DNA from: Acinetobacter ursingii DSM 16037 = CIP 107286
GTDB lineage: Bacteria; Pseudomonadota; Gammaproteobacteria; Pseudomonadales; Moraxellaceae
DNA length: 64,000 bases
Assembly (NCBI RefSeq): GCF_000368825.1
Contig: NZ_KB849717.1
Location: 124,001-188,000, forward strand
Direction: 5' to 3'
Shown: positions 35,574 through 44,731 of the stretch, piece by piece
How the letters are laid out: every line of letters begins with the position of its first letter
Numbering within the stretch: position 1 is the stretch's first letter
The notes under the pieces: generated by a model
The model's database searches: none
Told to the model about the DNA's origin: nothing
What the model saw: only the letters and a program-made list of their open reading frames with translations
Position numbers and translations under genes: made by a program

Positions 35574-36239
35574 ATGGCTCAATTCGCTGTCATTGGTTTA
35601 GGTAGTTTTGGTGCAACGGTTGCATTACAACTTGCGCAGCTTAATCATGATGTCATTGGAATAGATACGATTAAACGCAATGTTGAAGACATTGGTGATC
35701 AACTAACACATGCGGTGATCGCCGATGCGAGTGATGAACATGTGCTTGAAGAACTCAATATTAAAAACTGTGATGCTGTAGTGGTCGCGATTGGCGAAGA
35801 TATTGAAGCCAGTATTTTATGTGTGCTACATCTGAAAAATTTAGGTGTTCCTAAAATTTGGGTTAAAGCAAAAACCAAAGCGCATCATATGATTTTGTCA
35901 CATCTACATGTCGATAAAATTATTCACCCTGAAGAAGATATGGGCGTCCGTGTCGCGCAAGCTTTAAACTATCCGATGGTCAGTCGGTATATGGCACTCA
36001 ATGATGATCATTTCATTGTCAAAGTAGAAATTCCTAAACATCTAAACGGAGTACATTTATTAGGTTTAATTGATGCCACCCATCATATCAAAACGATTTT
36101 ATTACAACGCGGTAAAGATATCATTTACGATCCAGAACCATCTTGTGCGGTACAATCCAAAGATATTCTCATCATAGAAGGTCATCTTGAACCACTCAAA
36201 AAACTATCTAAACGATTTCTAGGCTATGATGAAAGCTAA
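35574..36239 (+). CDS. ktrA: Potassium channel regulatory subunit, KtrA/TrkA family
   Basis: A 221-residue cytoplasmic RCK protein that gates a potassium transporter. The N-terminal nucleotide-binding fold begins FAVIGLGSFG, and a conserved Asp (IGIDT) is at the end of the second strand. The C-terminal half is an RCK-C domain. A single RCK unit and the adjacent channel subunit fit KtrAB better than the double-length TrkA of enterobacteria. Its last bases overlap the start of the channel gene, indicating coupled translation. Confidence 0.92.
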   Translation: MAQFAVIGLGSFGATVALQLAQLNHDVIGIDTIKRNVEDIGDQLTHAVIADASDEHVLEELNIKNCDAVVVAIGEDIEASILCVLHLKNLGVPKIWVKAKTKAHHMILSHLHVDKIIHPEEDMGVRVAQALNYPMVSRYMALNDDHFIVKVEIPKHLNGVHLLGLIDATHHIKTILLQRGKDIIYDPEPSCAVQSKDILIIEGHLEPLKKLSKRFLGYDES

Positions 36240-37563
36240 ACTTAAGAATAAAACCTTTAATTTCAGTCCACCTTCTCTTTTGGCGTTGGGATTTCTTAGT
36301 TTTATCATCATTGGAACACTTTTACTTAAGCTTCCTTTTGCCAATAACGGTAATTTAAGCTGGATGGATGCTTTATTTACAGCAACCTCCGCAGTTACTA
36401 TTACGGGGCTTTCCGTTGTTAATATCGGTCAATCGCTGACCACTACAGGTCAGCTTATTTTGCTATTTTTGATTCAGTGTGGCGGTCTCGGTTTTATGAC
36501 TTTCGCTATACTGGCAGCGTTGAGTCTTGCTCCACAGTTGGGACTGAAGCAACAAATGATGGCGCAGGACTCTTTGGGGCAGACCAGTTTGTCTAAAGTT
36601 ACCACCATTGCACAGTCCGTGTTTTTTTATTCTTTATTCTTCGAAGTCACAGGAATCATCATTTTAACGTCAATCTGGACACCAGACTTCGGATTCGCTC
36701 ATGCTTTGTATTATGCTTTTTTCTATAGTGTATCCGCCTTTAATAACGCAGGATTTTCTTTATTCCCCGATAGCTTAGTTACTTTTCAAAGTGATTATCT
36801 TGCATGTCTTGCGATTAGTTTCCTGTACATACTTGGCGGCATTGGCTTTATGGTATTGATGGATATCAAACAAAATAAGCGTTGGAAAAAGCTCAGCACC
36901 AATAGCAAAGTCGTGTTATCGACCATTGCCGTTTTAAATATCAGTGGTTTTTTACTTATTTGGTTAATTGAAGCCAATAATCCACTCACGCTCATGCAAA
37001 TGAATCTAGGCGAGCAAGCTGTAAATGCGTGGTTTCAGGCGACTGTACCTCGTTCTTCTGGGTTTAATACCATCGATACCGCATCTTTGATGAATAGCTC
37101 CACTCTACTGACCATGTTTCTCATGTTTATTGGGGGCGGCTCACTCAGTACCGCAGGTGGAATCAAAGTCGGTACTTTTTTCATTTTAGTATTGAGTGTT
37201 ATTTCTTTTTTACGTCGAAACGATGAGATTCGGGTATTTAATCGTTCTATTTCCTATGAAAGTACGTTTAAAGCACTTGCTGTTGTCGTGATTACTTTAA
37301 GTCTCATTTTTATCGGTTTCATGACGATCTTAATCTTGGAACCACACAAAAATTTTCTGGATTTATTTTTCGAAGTAGTATCCGCGGCTTGCACTGTGGG
37401 TTTGTCTCGTGGAGTTACAGGAGAATTACATAATGGTAGCTTATTTGTACTGAGTTTACTGATGTTTGCAGGTCGTTTAGGCCCCCTTACGCTGGCGTAT
37501 CTCATTGCAACACCCAAGAAAAGTCGACTTAAGCATCCGAGTGCAGATATTCAAATTGGTTAA
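36226..37563 (+). CDS. ktrB: Potassium uptake channel subunit, KtrB/TrkH family
   Basis: A 445-residue inner-membrane potassium (possibly sodium-coupled) transporter. Four pore-loop filter sequences can be seen: TITGLS, NNAGFS, RSSGFN and CTVGLS, one in each of four M1-P-M2 repeats. The length matches KtrB. The start overlaps ktrA by 14 bases; an ATG three bases on is equally possible. Confidence 0.93.
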   Translation: MMKAKLKNKTFNFSPPSLLALGFLSFIIIGTLLLKLPFANNGNLSWMDALFTATSAVTITGLSVVNIGQSLTTTGQLILLFLIQCGGLGFMTFAILAALSLAPQLGLKQQMMAQDSLGQTSLSKVTTIAQSVFFYSLFFEVTGIIILTSIWTPDFGFAHALYYAFFYSVSAFNNAGFSLFPDSLVTFQSDYLACLAISFLYILGGIGFMVLMDIKQNKRWKKLSTNSKVVLSTIAVLNISGFLLIWLIEANNPLTLMQMNLGEQAVNAWFQATVPRSSGFNTIDTASLMNSSTLLTMFLMFIGGGSLSTAGGIKVGTFFILVLSVISFLRRNDEIRVFNRSISYESTFKALAVVVITLSLIFIGFMTILILEPHKNFLDLFFEVVSAACTVGLSRGVTGELHNGSLFVLSLLMFAGRLGPLTLAYLIATPKKSRLKHPSADIQIG

Positions 37564-37597
37564 TAATCGACTTTAATTTTTAGTACATCCATTGAAT

Positions 37598-37628
37598 AGA
37601 AAACGCCCAATAAGTTTATTGAGCGTTT
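37598..37628. terminator. Likely bidirectional terminator, ktrB / pldA
   Basis: An imperfect stem AAACGCCCAATAA / TTATTGAGCGTTT spans 37601-37628 with A residues to the left. It sits between the converging ktrB and pldA genes. Confidence 0.6.
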
Positions 37629-37663
37629 GATAAAGCATAAATCATGATGCTGTTTATATTGGA

Positions 37664-38857
37664 TTAGTACCAATCCATGAGCGAAATACCCAAACCAAAA
37701 TACGTAGCACGATGATTGTAGTCAATCAGGCTTTCACCGTAACCATCAAAGACCTGAAAGTGTCCACGTAACTTCCCACTAATCGGGAATGTCCAGTCAA
37801 ATTGTGCAGCGCCATGCGAGTCATCACCATCTTTTAAAGAATGACGTAGCATTAAAGAAAAGTCATGGTCATTCCATTTATAAAATGCGGTTAGATCACC
37901 ACGTCCAATATAATCCTCAATATCTGGATTGTTGTCATTTTTGCTATCTTCCTGAATGCGAACCCACGGGCGTAGCATTAAGGCAAAATTGTCTTTTTCA
38001 AATCCGACATTAAAAATTACACGGTTCCAACTACGCGACAATGGATCAGAACGACCATTCGATTGATGGTTTAAAGTCACACCAAGCAAACGTCCATCTA
38101 AACCAAATACTTTATAATTGGTACGGAACATTAAGCTTGCTTCAGGCTCATAATTGGTTTCACGAAACGGGCGTGACTCGTCACCATTATAAACCTGCCA
38201 ACGTGAAGACTGCGTATATCCAAGCCACAAATCGCCATTATTACCAATGATGTTTTCCCAAGCTTTTGTTTTCAGTGAAAGCTGAAATTTCGACTCAAGC
38301 GAATCTAAATTTTGATTTTCTGTCACCGTATTATTTGGGTTTGGACTTGAAGGAAATTCATTTTTCTTGGTCGTCCAGAAAACTGGCATTAAATATACTG
38401 GCTTGAATGCTCGGATATTCCATGTGCCCAATTTTGCCTTTTCAGAGAGTTCCCAACGTTTATCCAATAAAGACACATTCGGATCAATTGGGTCAGCTTC
38501 CAATGCAAATAAACTGCCCACCTTCTCTTCAACTTTGGCTTTTAAAGTCTCAGGCTTCGCTTTATCCTCTTTAGGCTCAACAGGTGCAGCAAGCTGAGCT
38601 GCAATTGCGTTTCGAGTATCTACAGGCGCTTTGAAAATCGCATCATAACAAGCCAGACGGTCTGCATTTGAATCCAATGCGACACATGCTTTGGCACTTG
38701 CTGGTGCGGCAGGTGCTTCAACTGTCTTAACAACAGTGCTTGGTGTTTGATTCGATGTCACCGACATTTCTGCATGTACAACAGACACCCCCATACAACT
38801 GAGCATACTCAGCATGCTCAGTTGTAGCGGTGTTCGTTCAAAAGATTTGAACGACAT
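37664..38857 (-). CDS. pldA: Outer-membrane phospholipase A
   Basis: A 397-residue protein with a signal peptide (cleavage near VVHA) and a PldA beta-barrel (about residues 145-397). The catalytic His-Ser pair is in NHQSNGRSDPLSRSWNRV, which also supplies the conserved Asn. The enzyme hydrolyses phospholipids that reach the outer leaflet when the membrane is disturbed. Compared with E. coli PldA (289) it has an N-terminal extension of about 100 residues. Part of this (CVALDSNADRLACYDAIF) resembles a short motif found in other periplasmic proteins such as T6SS TagO. A low-complexity linker joins the parts. Confidence 0.93.
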   Translation of the reverse strand: MSFKSFERTPLQLSMLSMLSCMGVSVVHAEMSVTSNQTPSTVVKTVEAPAAPASAKACVALDSNADRLACYDAIFKAPVDTRNAIAAQLAAPVEPKEDKAKPETLKAKVEEKVGSLFALEADPIDPNVSLLDKRWELSEKAKLGTWNIRAFKPVYLMPVFWTTKKNEFPSSPNPNNTVTENQNLDSLESKFQLSLKTKAWENIIGNNGDLWLGYTQSSRWQVYNGDESRPFRETNYEPEASLMFRTNYKVFGLDGRLLGVTLNHQSNGRSDPLSRSWNRVIFNVGFEKDNFALMLRPWVRIQEDSKNDNNPDIEDYIGRGDLTAFYKWNDHDFSLMLRHSLKDGDDSHGAAQFDWTFPISGKLRGHFQVFDGYGESLIDYNHRATYFGLGISLMDWY

Positions 38858-38877
38858 AAGTTTCTCCAGTTTTTCTT

Positions 38878-41817
38878 TTAATCTACTTGTTTAATTTGAA
38901 AACCGAGCTGTTCAAGTTGCTCTCGTTTTGCAAACGGTGCAACCACAGCTTTTATGGGTTTCTGATCAATTAAATATTGTTGCGCCACACGTTGTAAATC
39001 CTCTACCGTGACATTTAACAAACGTTCTCTCAAAGTTTTCCTAAAGGCTGGTGTACGCGCATGCAACAGCGCATAACATGCCGTTATGGCTTCACCCGCA
39101 GGTGAACCAGGTTTATCCATGCTCGACACCAATCCCAAAATGGCTTCTTCAAGTTGATGGGGCTGTTGCTGTGTATGCAAAAGCCATTCCACACTGGCTT
39201 CAAAATCTTTAAATGTTTCAGCCAGACGTGGATCACGATAGCTATAAAAACGGAATGAACAAGCATTGCCATCGTAGCTTGCACCACCGCCATACGCTCC
39301 GCCTTTTTCACGAATCGCGCTGTGCAAATAACCATTGCGCAAATAGGCTGCGAGTACCATCAGCGGCGCTGCATCAGGATGTGCAACCTCAATGGCTGGA
39401 TAAGCAGATGCACAAAACTGAACATTGGTCTGAATTAACCATGCTTCATCATGATCATTTTCTGAATGCGAAATATTCTGAATTTCGGGAATCTGCGTAT
39501 CAATTTCAACTTTATCCCAGACATTTTGAATTTCTTCAATTAACTGTTCTGAAAGTTGTTCCTCACAGACTAATAAAAACTGTTTAGGTGCTTGCAACAG
39601 CTTCAAATGAATCGCTTTTAATTCATTAATCAATTGATCATAAGCCGTATCGTTTTGTTCAATATCATCGACCAGATCACTTAGCCAGTTTAAAGCACCC
39701 AAGCCAGTATTATGATAATCACGCTGCGCCAATGCACTCATATTGCGTGATGCAGCTTGCATCGCATAGCTATGACCAGAGCCAGACAAACGTGATTTCC
39801 AACGTGTTTTACGTTGTTGTAATAACTCAATAATTCGATCTTTTTCATCAAAACGAAGCTTTTCAAAAGCCAGTTTTAACAAACCAATCGCATCTAATCG
39901 CTCATTTAAGGATTTGGTGGTCAATGTCAACCACGCACTAATTTTACCTTTATCATCCACTTTACTACGTAATGAAGCGCCCATGCCCAAACCACCACTC
40001 AAGGCCGTCTGTACTTGTTGCAGAGTCAAATAATCATATTCGCCCGCACCCACTTCACCCATCAAAATTGACAATAGACTAAAATAAGGCGACTGCACCA
40101 CTTCCTCTGGAATCTCAATCAACACCTGTTGATAATAAATCCCGTTGGTTCCCGCATGATATAAATTCAGAGGATAATCATGCCGATTGGAAATAATTTC
40201 CCGAAGTTGCCCCTGCACAATGTGTAAATCTGCTGGAACATCTTCTAATCCGACTTTTGGCAATAAATCCAGATCATCAGGTGTATCCTGACGCTCCTTT
40301 AATGCTTGGGTTTTAGCCTCAATCTCAGCACGATCAGCATCGGTTAAATGTTCAGCAATTTTTGTCAGACGTGCTTTTTCATCCGCTTGCTCTTTCACAG
40401 ACTTTTCAGCATCTGGGATCAGGGTCATTTGTACACGATGTGAATTATCCAAAAGATAGGTTTGAATCAAATTCGACAACCACATCGGATCTTCGAGTTC
40501 TTCTTTAACCTGATCAATGGCAGTATCTACATCCCAAACATGAATCGGATCATTATGGTGAATCGCACTGCCCAAACCATTTAAGATCAAACTCAAACCA
40601 TAAGGCATACCATCGCCATTGATTTCGCGCTGATGCAATTCGATCTGATGCAAAATTGCATCAACCAAGGCCTGATCAATCGGTTTAGAGGCAACATCCT
40701 GCAAAACCTTGAGAACGCCCTGTTTAAACTCTTCAGCATGCTCAGCATTTGAACCTTGCACAGCACAATAGAAGGTCATCTCAAAATTAGAATCATCCAC
40801 ACCCATGAGCGGACCCGTCGATTGGGCATAACCACAAGTTTCCAGATAGTGACGCAATGGTGAAGCAGAATTTTCAAGCAGAATACCTTCGACCAGACGC
40901 ATTCCCAAACGTAACTTGATATCGCTGGCTTGAGGTAATAACCAAGCCAATACATGATAGGTTTTGTCAGTTAAATCTTCGCTATCGACTGCATAGGTTT
41001 CAGTCACTTCAATCGGTGCGGTCAAACGTTTTTCTGGGGTTGAATAAAGTGTCGTACCCTTTTCAAACTTTGCCAAAGCCAGTTTTTCAAATTGCTCTTG
41101 CAGATCATAAGCACTTTGATTTCCAAAAGTCATAAACACCGCATTGCTTGGATGATAATGCGACTTATAAAAATTGACCAATTGCTCATAACTTAAATCT
41201 GGAATGTCTTTCGGATCACCACCAGAATTATAATGATAAGTCGTTTCAGGAAATAAATGATAAGCCAGTTGGTGATAAAGCTGATCTGAAGGTGCACTCA
41301 TCGCGCCTTTCATTTCATTAAATACCACGCCTTTATAAACAGGTTCGCCATTTTCTAACTCAATACGAATCCCTTCTTGAGCAAAATCAAGCGGGTTCAA
41401 ATTTGCTGCAAACGCAGCATCCAGATAAACAGATAATAAGTTTTGAAAATCTTTTTTATTTTGTGTTGCAAATGGATAAGCCGTCCAGTCTGCCGCCGTG
41501 AATGCGTTCATAAATGTATTTAATGAACGGCGAATCATCAAGAAGAATGGATCACGTACAGGAAATTTCTCTGAACCACACAGTGCCGTATGCTCAAGAA
41601 TATGTGCTGTACCTTTTGAATCCATCGGTTGGGTACGAAATGCCACTAAAAAAACATTTTCATCATGTGAAGTGGCTAAATGATAATGAACAGCGCCCGT
41701 CACTTTATGAGCATATTCAGAAACTAAAATATCCAAAGCTTCAACATGATGTTGACGTACCAACTGAAACGCAGGATGTACAGTTTGATTAATAGTTCCA
41801 GTGACATCTACCGTCAT
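38878..41817 (-). CDS. M16C metalloprotease, PreP-like
   Basis: A 979-residue zinc peptidase of the presequence-protease (M16C) type that degrades small peptides. The inverted zinc motif HILEH is at residues 72-76, with the family block HTALCGSEKFPVRDPFF and a downstream Glu. The full clam-shell length is present. ATG 41817 has TAGGAG upstream, which makes it preferable to the ATG at 41856. No signal peptide is seen, so it is probably cytoplasmic. It lies 20 bases upstream of pldA in the same direction. Confidence 0.94.
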   Translation of the reverse strand: MTVDVTGTINQTVHPAFQLVRQHHVEALDILVSEYAHKVTGAVHYHLATSHDENVFLVAFRTQPMDSKGTAHILEHTALCGSEKFPVRDPFFLMIRRSLNTFMNAFTAADWTAYPFATQNKKDFQNLLSVYLDAAFAANLNPLDFAQEGIRIELENGEPVYKGVVFNEMKGAMSAPSDQLYHQLAYHLFPETTYHYNSGGDPKDIPDLSYEQLVNFYKSHYHPSNAVFMTFGNQSAYDLQEQFEKLALAKFEKGTTLYSTPEKRLTAPIEVTETYAVDSEDLTDKTYHVLAWLLPQASDIKLRLGMRLVEGILLENSASPLRHYLETCGYAQSTGPLMGVDDSNFEMTFYCAVQGSNAEHAEEFKQGVLKVLQDVASKPIDQALVDAILHQIELHQREINGDGMPYGLSLILNGLGSAIHHNDPIHVWDVDTAIDQVKEELEDPMWLSNLIQTYLLDNSHRVQMTLIPDAEKSVKEQADEKARLTKIAEHLTDADRAEIEAKTQALKERQDTPDDLDLLPKVGLEDVPADLHIVQGQLREIISNRHDYPLNLYHAGTNGIYYQQVLIEIPEEVVQSPYFSLLSILMGEVGAGEYDYLTLQQVQTALSGGLGMGASLRSKVDDKGKISAWLTLTTKSLNERLDAIGLLKLAFEKLRFDEKDRIIELLQQRKTRWKSRLSGSGHSYAMQAASRNMSALAQRDYHNTGLGALNWLSDLVDDIEQNDTAYDQLINELKAIHLKLLQAPKQFLLVCEEQLSEQLIEEIQNVWDKVEIDTQIPEIQNISHSENDHDEAWLIQTNVQFCASAYPAIEVAHPDAAPLMVLAAYLRNGYLHSAIREKGGAYGGGASYDGNACSFRFYSYRDPRLAETFKDFEASVEWLLHTQQQPHQLEEAILGLVSSMDKPGSPAGEAITACYALLHARTPAFRKTLRERLLNVTVEDLQRVAQQYLIDQKPIKAVVAPFAKREQLEQLGFQIKQVD

Positions 41818-42189
41818 GTGATCTCCTAAAATTTCGCTTTGATAATTGGTCTCCATTATAGCCTTAGTCAGATGCCATTTTGGTAGTTTTAATCTGACAC
41901 AATTTCTTTGTTTTGCTGTATTTTTGTGGCTATTCGAGCCACTTTATAAAAATTCATACTTTATTTTAAATTTTCATAGAATTACCTGTTCCCGAGTGAA
42001 CATCATCACATGTCCTTTCGATAATGACTTTGCTCATCAATAAAAAAGCTATAGCCCATTTTTCAAACAACGCAGTTTAGTAAATAAAGACAGTCCATCT
42101 GCTTCAATAATGAAATTTATTCATCGAACTACAGTAAAACTGAACAATCGTGTAAACTGTGTGCTTTGATTTTACCTGTGAAGACAATC
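41818..42189. other. Intergenic region between divergent protease and kinase genes
   Basis: AT-rich sequence with the two divergent promoters. No further gene, repeat or operator is recognised. Confidence 0.45.
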
Positions 42190-43194
42190 ATGGCAACTGT
42201 TGACCTTTTTGCAATTGGAAATGCACTTATTGACCAGGAATTTAAAATTTCTGATGATTTTCTAATTCAACAAGGCTTGCAAAAAGGCACCATGCAGTTA
42301 ACGGATGGTCCAACTCAAGCCGCATTATATCAAAACCTGCTCAATTCTCAGGATTATAAAGGTCAAGCCAGTGGTGGATCTGCGGCAAACACAACGGTCG
42401 CGTTTAGTGCTTTAGGTAGTTCTGCTTTTTATGCCTGTCGAGTTGGAAATGACGAACTCGGTCAAATTTACCTTGATGGTTTAAATGACGCCGATATTTA
42501 CACTTCCACAAAATCAAAAACGGATGGCGTAACGGGTACTTGTATGGTACTGATTAGCCCAGATACAGAACGTACCATGCATACTTATTTAGGGATCACC
42601 ACCGAGCTTTCTGCGGAACAGGTCGATTACGAACCGTTAAAAAAAGCAAAATGGCTTTACATCGAAGGATATCTTTCGACTAGTCCTTCAGCTCGACTAG
42701 CTGTCAAACAAGCACGCCAGATTGCACGTGAACATGGAGTCAAAATTGCTTTATCGCTTTCGGATCCTGCGATGGTTCAATATGCCCGCGAAGGTCTCAA
42801 TGAACTGATTGATGAAGGCGTTGATGTGTTGTTCTGTAATGAACAAGAAGCGCTCATGTATACAGAAACGCATACATTGGATGAAGCTTTTGCCAAATTG
42901 AAATTAAAAAATCATACCATTGTCATTACACAAGGCGCCAAAGGTGCTTCGGTATATTCAGCTAACACACATTTTCATTTAGGTGGTCGTCGTGTTACTG
43001 CTGTTGATGCCAATGGTGCGGGTGATGCCTTTGCAGGTGCATTCTTATATGCCCTTAATCAACACATGTCTATTGAAGATGCAACTCAGCTTGCTATTTT
43101 GATTTCAAGTGAAGTGGTTGCCCAATATGGCCCGCGTTTAGATATTGAAAACTATGCTAAACTGCTTAAAAATTTCCAGACTGAATGTGCATAA
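42190..43194 (+). CDS. PfkB-family carbohydrate/nucleoside kinase
   Basis: A 334-residue ribokinase-fold kinase. Signatures are the N-terminal FAIGNALID, the GGSAANT substrate region, and the C-terminal catalytic DANGAGDAFAGAF with the general-base Asp. The overall pattern, including the YLGI region, is that of bacterial adenosine-kinase-like proteins; fructokinase or inosine kinase activity cannot be excluded. The ATG at 42190 is preferred over the upstream in-frame start at 42166. It is followed 2 bases later by a Rieske gene. Confidence 0.88.
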   Translation: MATVDLFAIGNALIDQEFKISDDFLIQQGLQKGTMQLTDGPTQAALYQNLLNSQDYKGQASGGSAANTTVAFSALGSSAFYACRVGNDELGQIYLDGLNDADIYTSTKSKTDGVTGTCMVLISPDTERTMHTYLGITTELSAEQVDYEPLKKAKWLYIEGYLSTSPSARLAVKQARQIAREHGVKIALSLSDPAMVQYAREGLNELIDEGVDVLFCNEQEALMYTETHTLDEAFAKLKLKNHTIVITQGAKGASVYSANTHFHLGGRRVTAVDANGAGDAFAGAFLYALNQHMSIEDATQLAILISSEVVAQYGPRLDIENYAKLLKNFQTECA

Positions 43195-43196
43195 AT

Positions 43197-43520
43197 ATGG
43201 AAAAAATTTGCATGACCGAGGATATCCCTGAACGTGAAGCGCGTTCTTATGAAACGCCTCAGGGAGAGACTATTTTTATTACGCAACGTGATGGCGGTTT
43301 TTTTGCTTATCAAAATATCTGCCCACACCTACAAGTTGAACTTGAATTTCTGGAAAATCAATTTCTAGATCAAGATCAGGAATTTATCGAGTGTTCAACA
43401 CATGGTGCGCTGTTTAATGTAGAAACGGGTGAATGTATTTCTGGCCCTTGTTTGGGTGAGTTTTTGACGAAAGTTGAAATTCAGATACATTCAGATGGTG
43501 GAATTTACTTAACAGAATAA
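43197..43520 (+). CDS. Rieske [2Fe-2S] ferredoxin-type protein
   Basis: A 107-residue soluble electron-transfer protein. The cluster ligands are Cys42 and His44 (CPHL) and Cys66 and His69 (CSTHGALF), the arrangement of NirD- and dioxygenase-ferredoxin-like Rieske proteins. No oxygenase gene lies nearby, so its partner is unknown. The start is immediately after the kinase stop; no strong ribosome-binding site is seen, suggesting translational coupling. Confidence 0.9.
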   Translation: MEKICMTEDIPEREARSYETPQGETIFITQRDGGFFAYQNICPHLQVELEFLENQFLDQDQEFIECSTHGALFNVETGECISGPCLGEFLTKVEIQIHSDGGIYLTE

Positions 43521-43537
43521 TTTCTCAGGTTTTTGCC

Positions 43538-44149
43538 ATGTCAGAATTTTTCTTCAACTACGACTTGCTTCCTTTTCATTTAAGTGTGGTTGCTTTAATT
43601 ATTCTCAGCATGGCAGAAACTATTGGGATTTATATTGGGATACGTCCCAGTACAATTATTCAGAAAGTTTCTCCAAATTGGCTTGTGTATTCGCCACTGC
43701 TTAATGTCAAGTTTTCAAAAGTTCTCATTCTTGTTTTTCTTTTAATCAATTTCAGTTTTGCTGGCTATTTTTTACAACTTGCTTTTTTTGCCAAACAGCA
43801 CAGCTTTGTTTCGCCCTTCTATCTGATTTTGCCTGCACTGATTATTGCCATCTTCTTTACGGTATTTATGATCCACTGTCTTGATCAAGTCATCAAGCCA
43901 CAGATCGAACATCACAACACCAGTCTACTTGGGCGACTTGCAACCATCTCAAGCGGCAATGCTCGTCCAGGATTTTCAGCACAAGCCCGAATTCGGGACG
44001 AATTTGGTCAGATTCATTATGTACAAGTTGAACCAGAATTTGGAGAATTAGAATTTCGCTCACAAGTGATTTTAATTCGTTTTAAACAGACTCATTACAT
44101 CGCCAAAAAAATTGCAGTATCAAATCACTTATTTACACCACAACAATAA
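43538..44149 (+). CDS. YqiJ-like OB-fold inner-membrane protein
   Basis: A 203-residue protein with three or four N-terminal membrane helices (residues about 15-130) and a C-terminal OB-like domain containing DEFGQIHYVQVEPEFG. That segment closely resembles E. coli YqiJ. YqiJ normally accompanies the flotillin YqiK and belongs to the NfeD-like group linked to membrane microdomains. No flotillin gene follows here. It is 17 bases after the Rieske gene, so the kinase, Rieske and YqiJ-like genes may be one operon. Confidence 0.8.
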   Translation: MSEFFFNYDLLPFHLSVVALIILSMAETIGIYIGIRPSTIIQKVSPNWLVYSPLLNVKFSKVLILVFLLINFSFAGYFLQLAFFAKQHSFVSPFYLILPALIIAIFFTVFMIHCLDQVIKPQIEHHNTSLLGRLATISSGNARPGFSAQARIRDEFGQIHYVQVEPEFGELEFRSQVILIRFKQTHYIAKKIAVSNHLFTPQQ

Positions 44150-44539
44150 TCATGTATATCTTTTAATCAATAAGAAAAATTGACTTAGGATCATTCAAAT
44201 ATAATGAGTAAATTAAAAATTTAATCTCGATATTTAACTATACCCACATAACTACAATCCGACCATTTTAGTTGGGTATTTAATTTCGCCTGAAATTTAA
44301 TTATTACTATTTTAGTCGGATTTAAAATATTAAATACAACCGTTTTAGTCTGATTTATTTCAGCCTAAACTAGACTGCTTTAATATGTTTTTTATTATTT
44401 TTTAAATCAAAAAATATATTTATAAGTAATTGATATAAAACAAATTAATAATATATTTTTATTTTAATTGTTTTAATTGTTTATTTTTTTGTTTATGTCA
44501 TTAATAATATGGTTAATCCATCCAGATAGGCTTGTATAT
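44150..44539. other. Leader region of the cytochrome bd operon
   Basis: Very AT-rich sequence carrying three short related direct repeats at 44261-44356. It should contain the cyd promoter and oxygen-response sites. No coding frame is supported. Confidence 0.5.
44261..44356. repeat. Three short direct repeats upstream of the cyd operon
   Basis: A TTTTAGT core with similar flanks occurs at 44266-44272, 44310-44316 and 44343-44349, each followed by a purine-rich GG-type end. The spacings are 44 and 33 bases, roughly four and three helical turns. These could be binding sites for a regulator of the cytochrome bd genes. Confidence 0.45.
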
Positions 44540-44731
44540 ATGAGCTTAATGAAAAAAGATTTTAATCAACGTTTAGTCAAAGAAATTACAATCATATTAA
44601 TAATTAAGATTGTTCTTTTACTGACAATTAAACATATCTGGTTTGACGCCCCTACTATCCCTAAAAATTTTGACAATCAAGTTGCCGAGCGTATCGCTGG
44701 CACAAATTCCCAAATCAAGGAGACACGTTGA
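44540..44731 (+). CDS. cydP: CydP, putative small subunit of cytochrome bd
   Basis: A 63-residue protein with a short basic N-terminus (FNQRLVKEI), one membrane helix ([19 protein letters not shown]) and a polar tail. This matches the CydP pattern encoded just before cydA in Acinetobacter and related bacteria. It is thought to be an accessory subunit of the quinol oxidase. The start at 44540 is chosen because AGG lies 8 bases upstream; ATG 44549 is possible. Its stop overlaps the cydA start by one base. Confidence 0.75.
   Translation: MSLMKKDFNQRLVKEITIILIIKIVLLLTIKHIWFDAPTIPKNFDNQVAERIAGTNSQIKETR

Noticed and set aside
44261..44356. CRISPR-like array
   Set aside because: The repeats are only about 7-17 bases, imperfect, few and unevenly spaced, with no cas genes.
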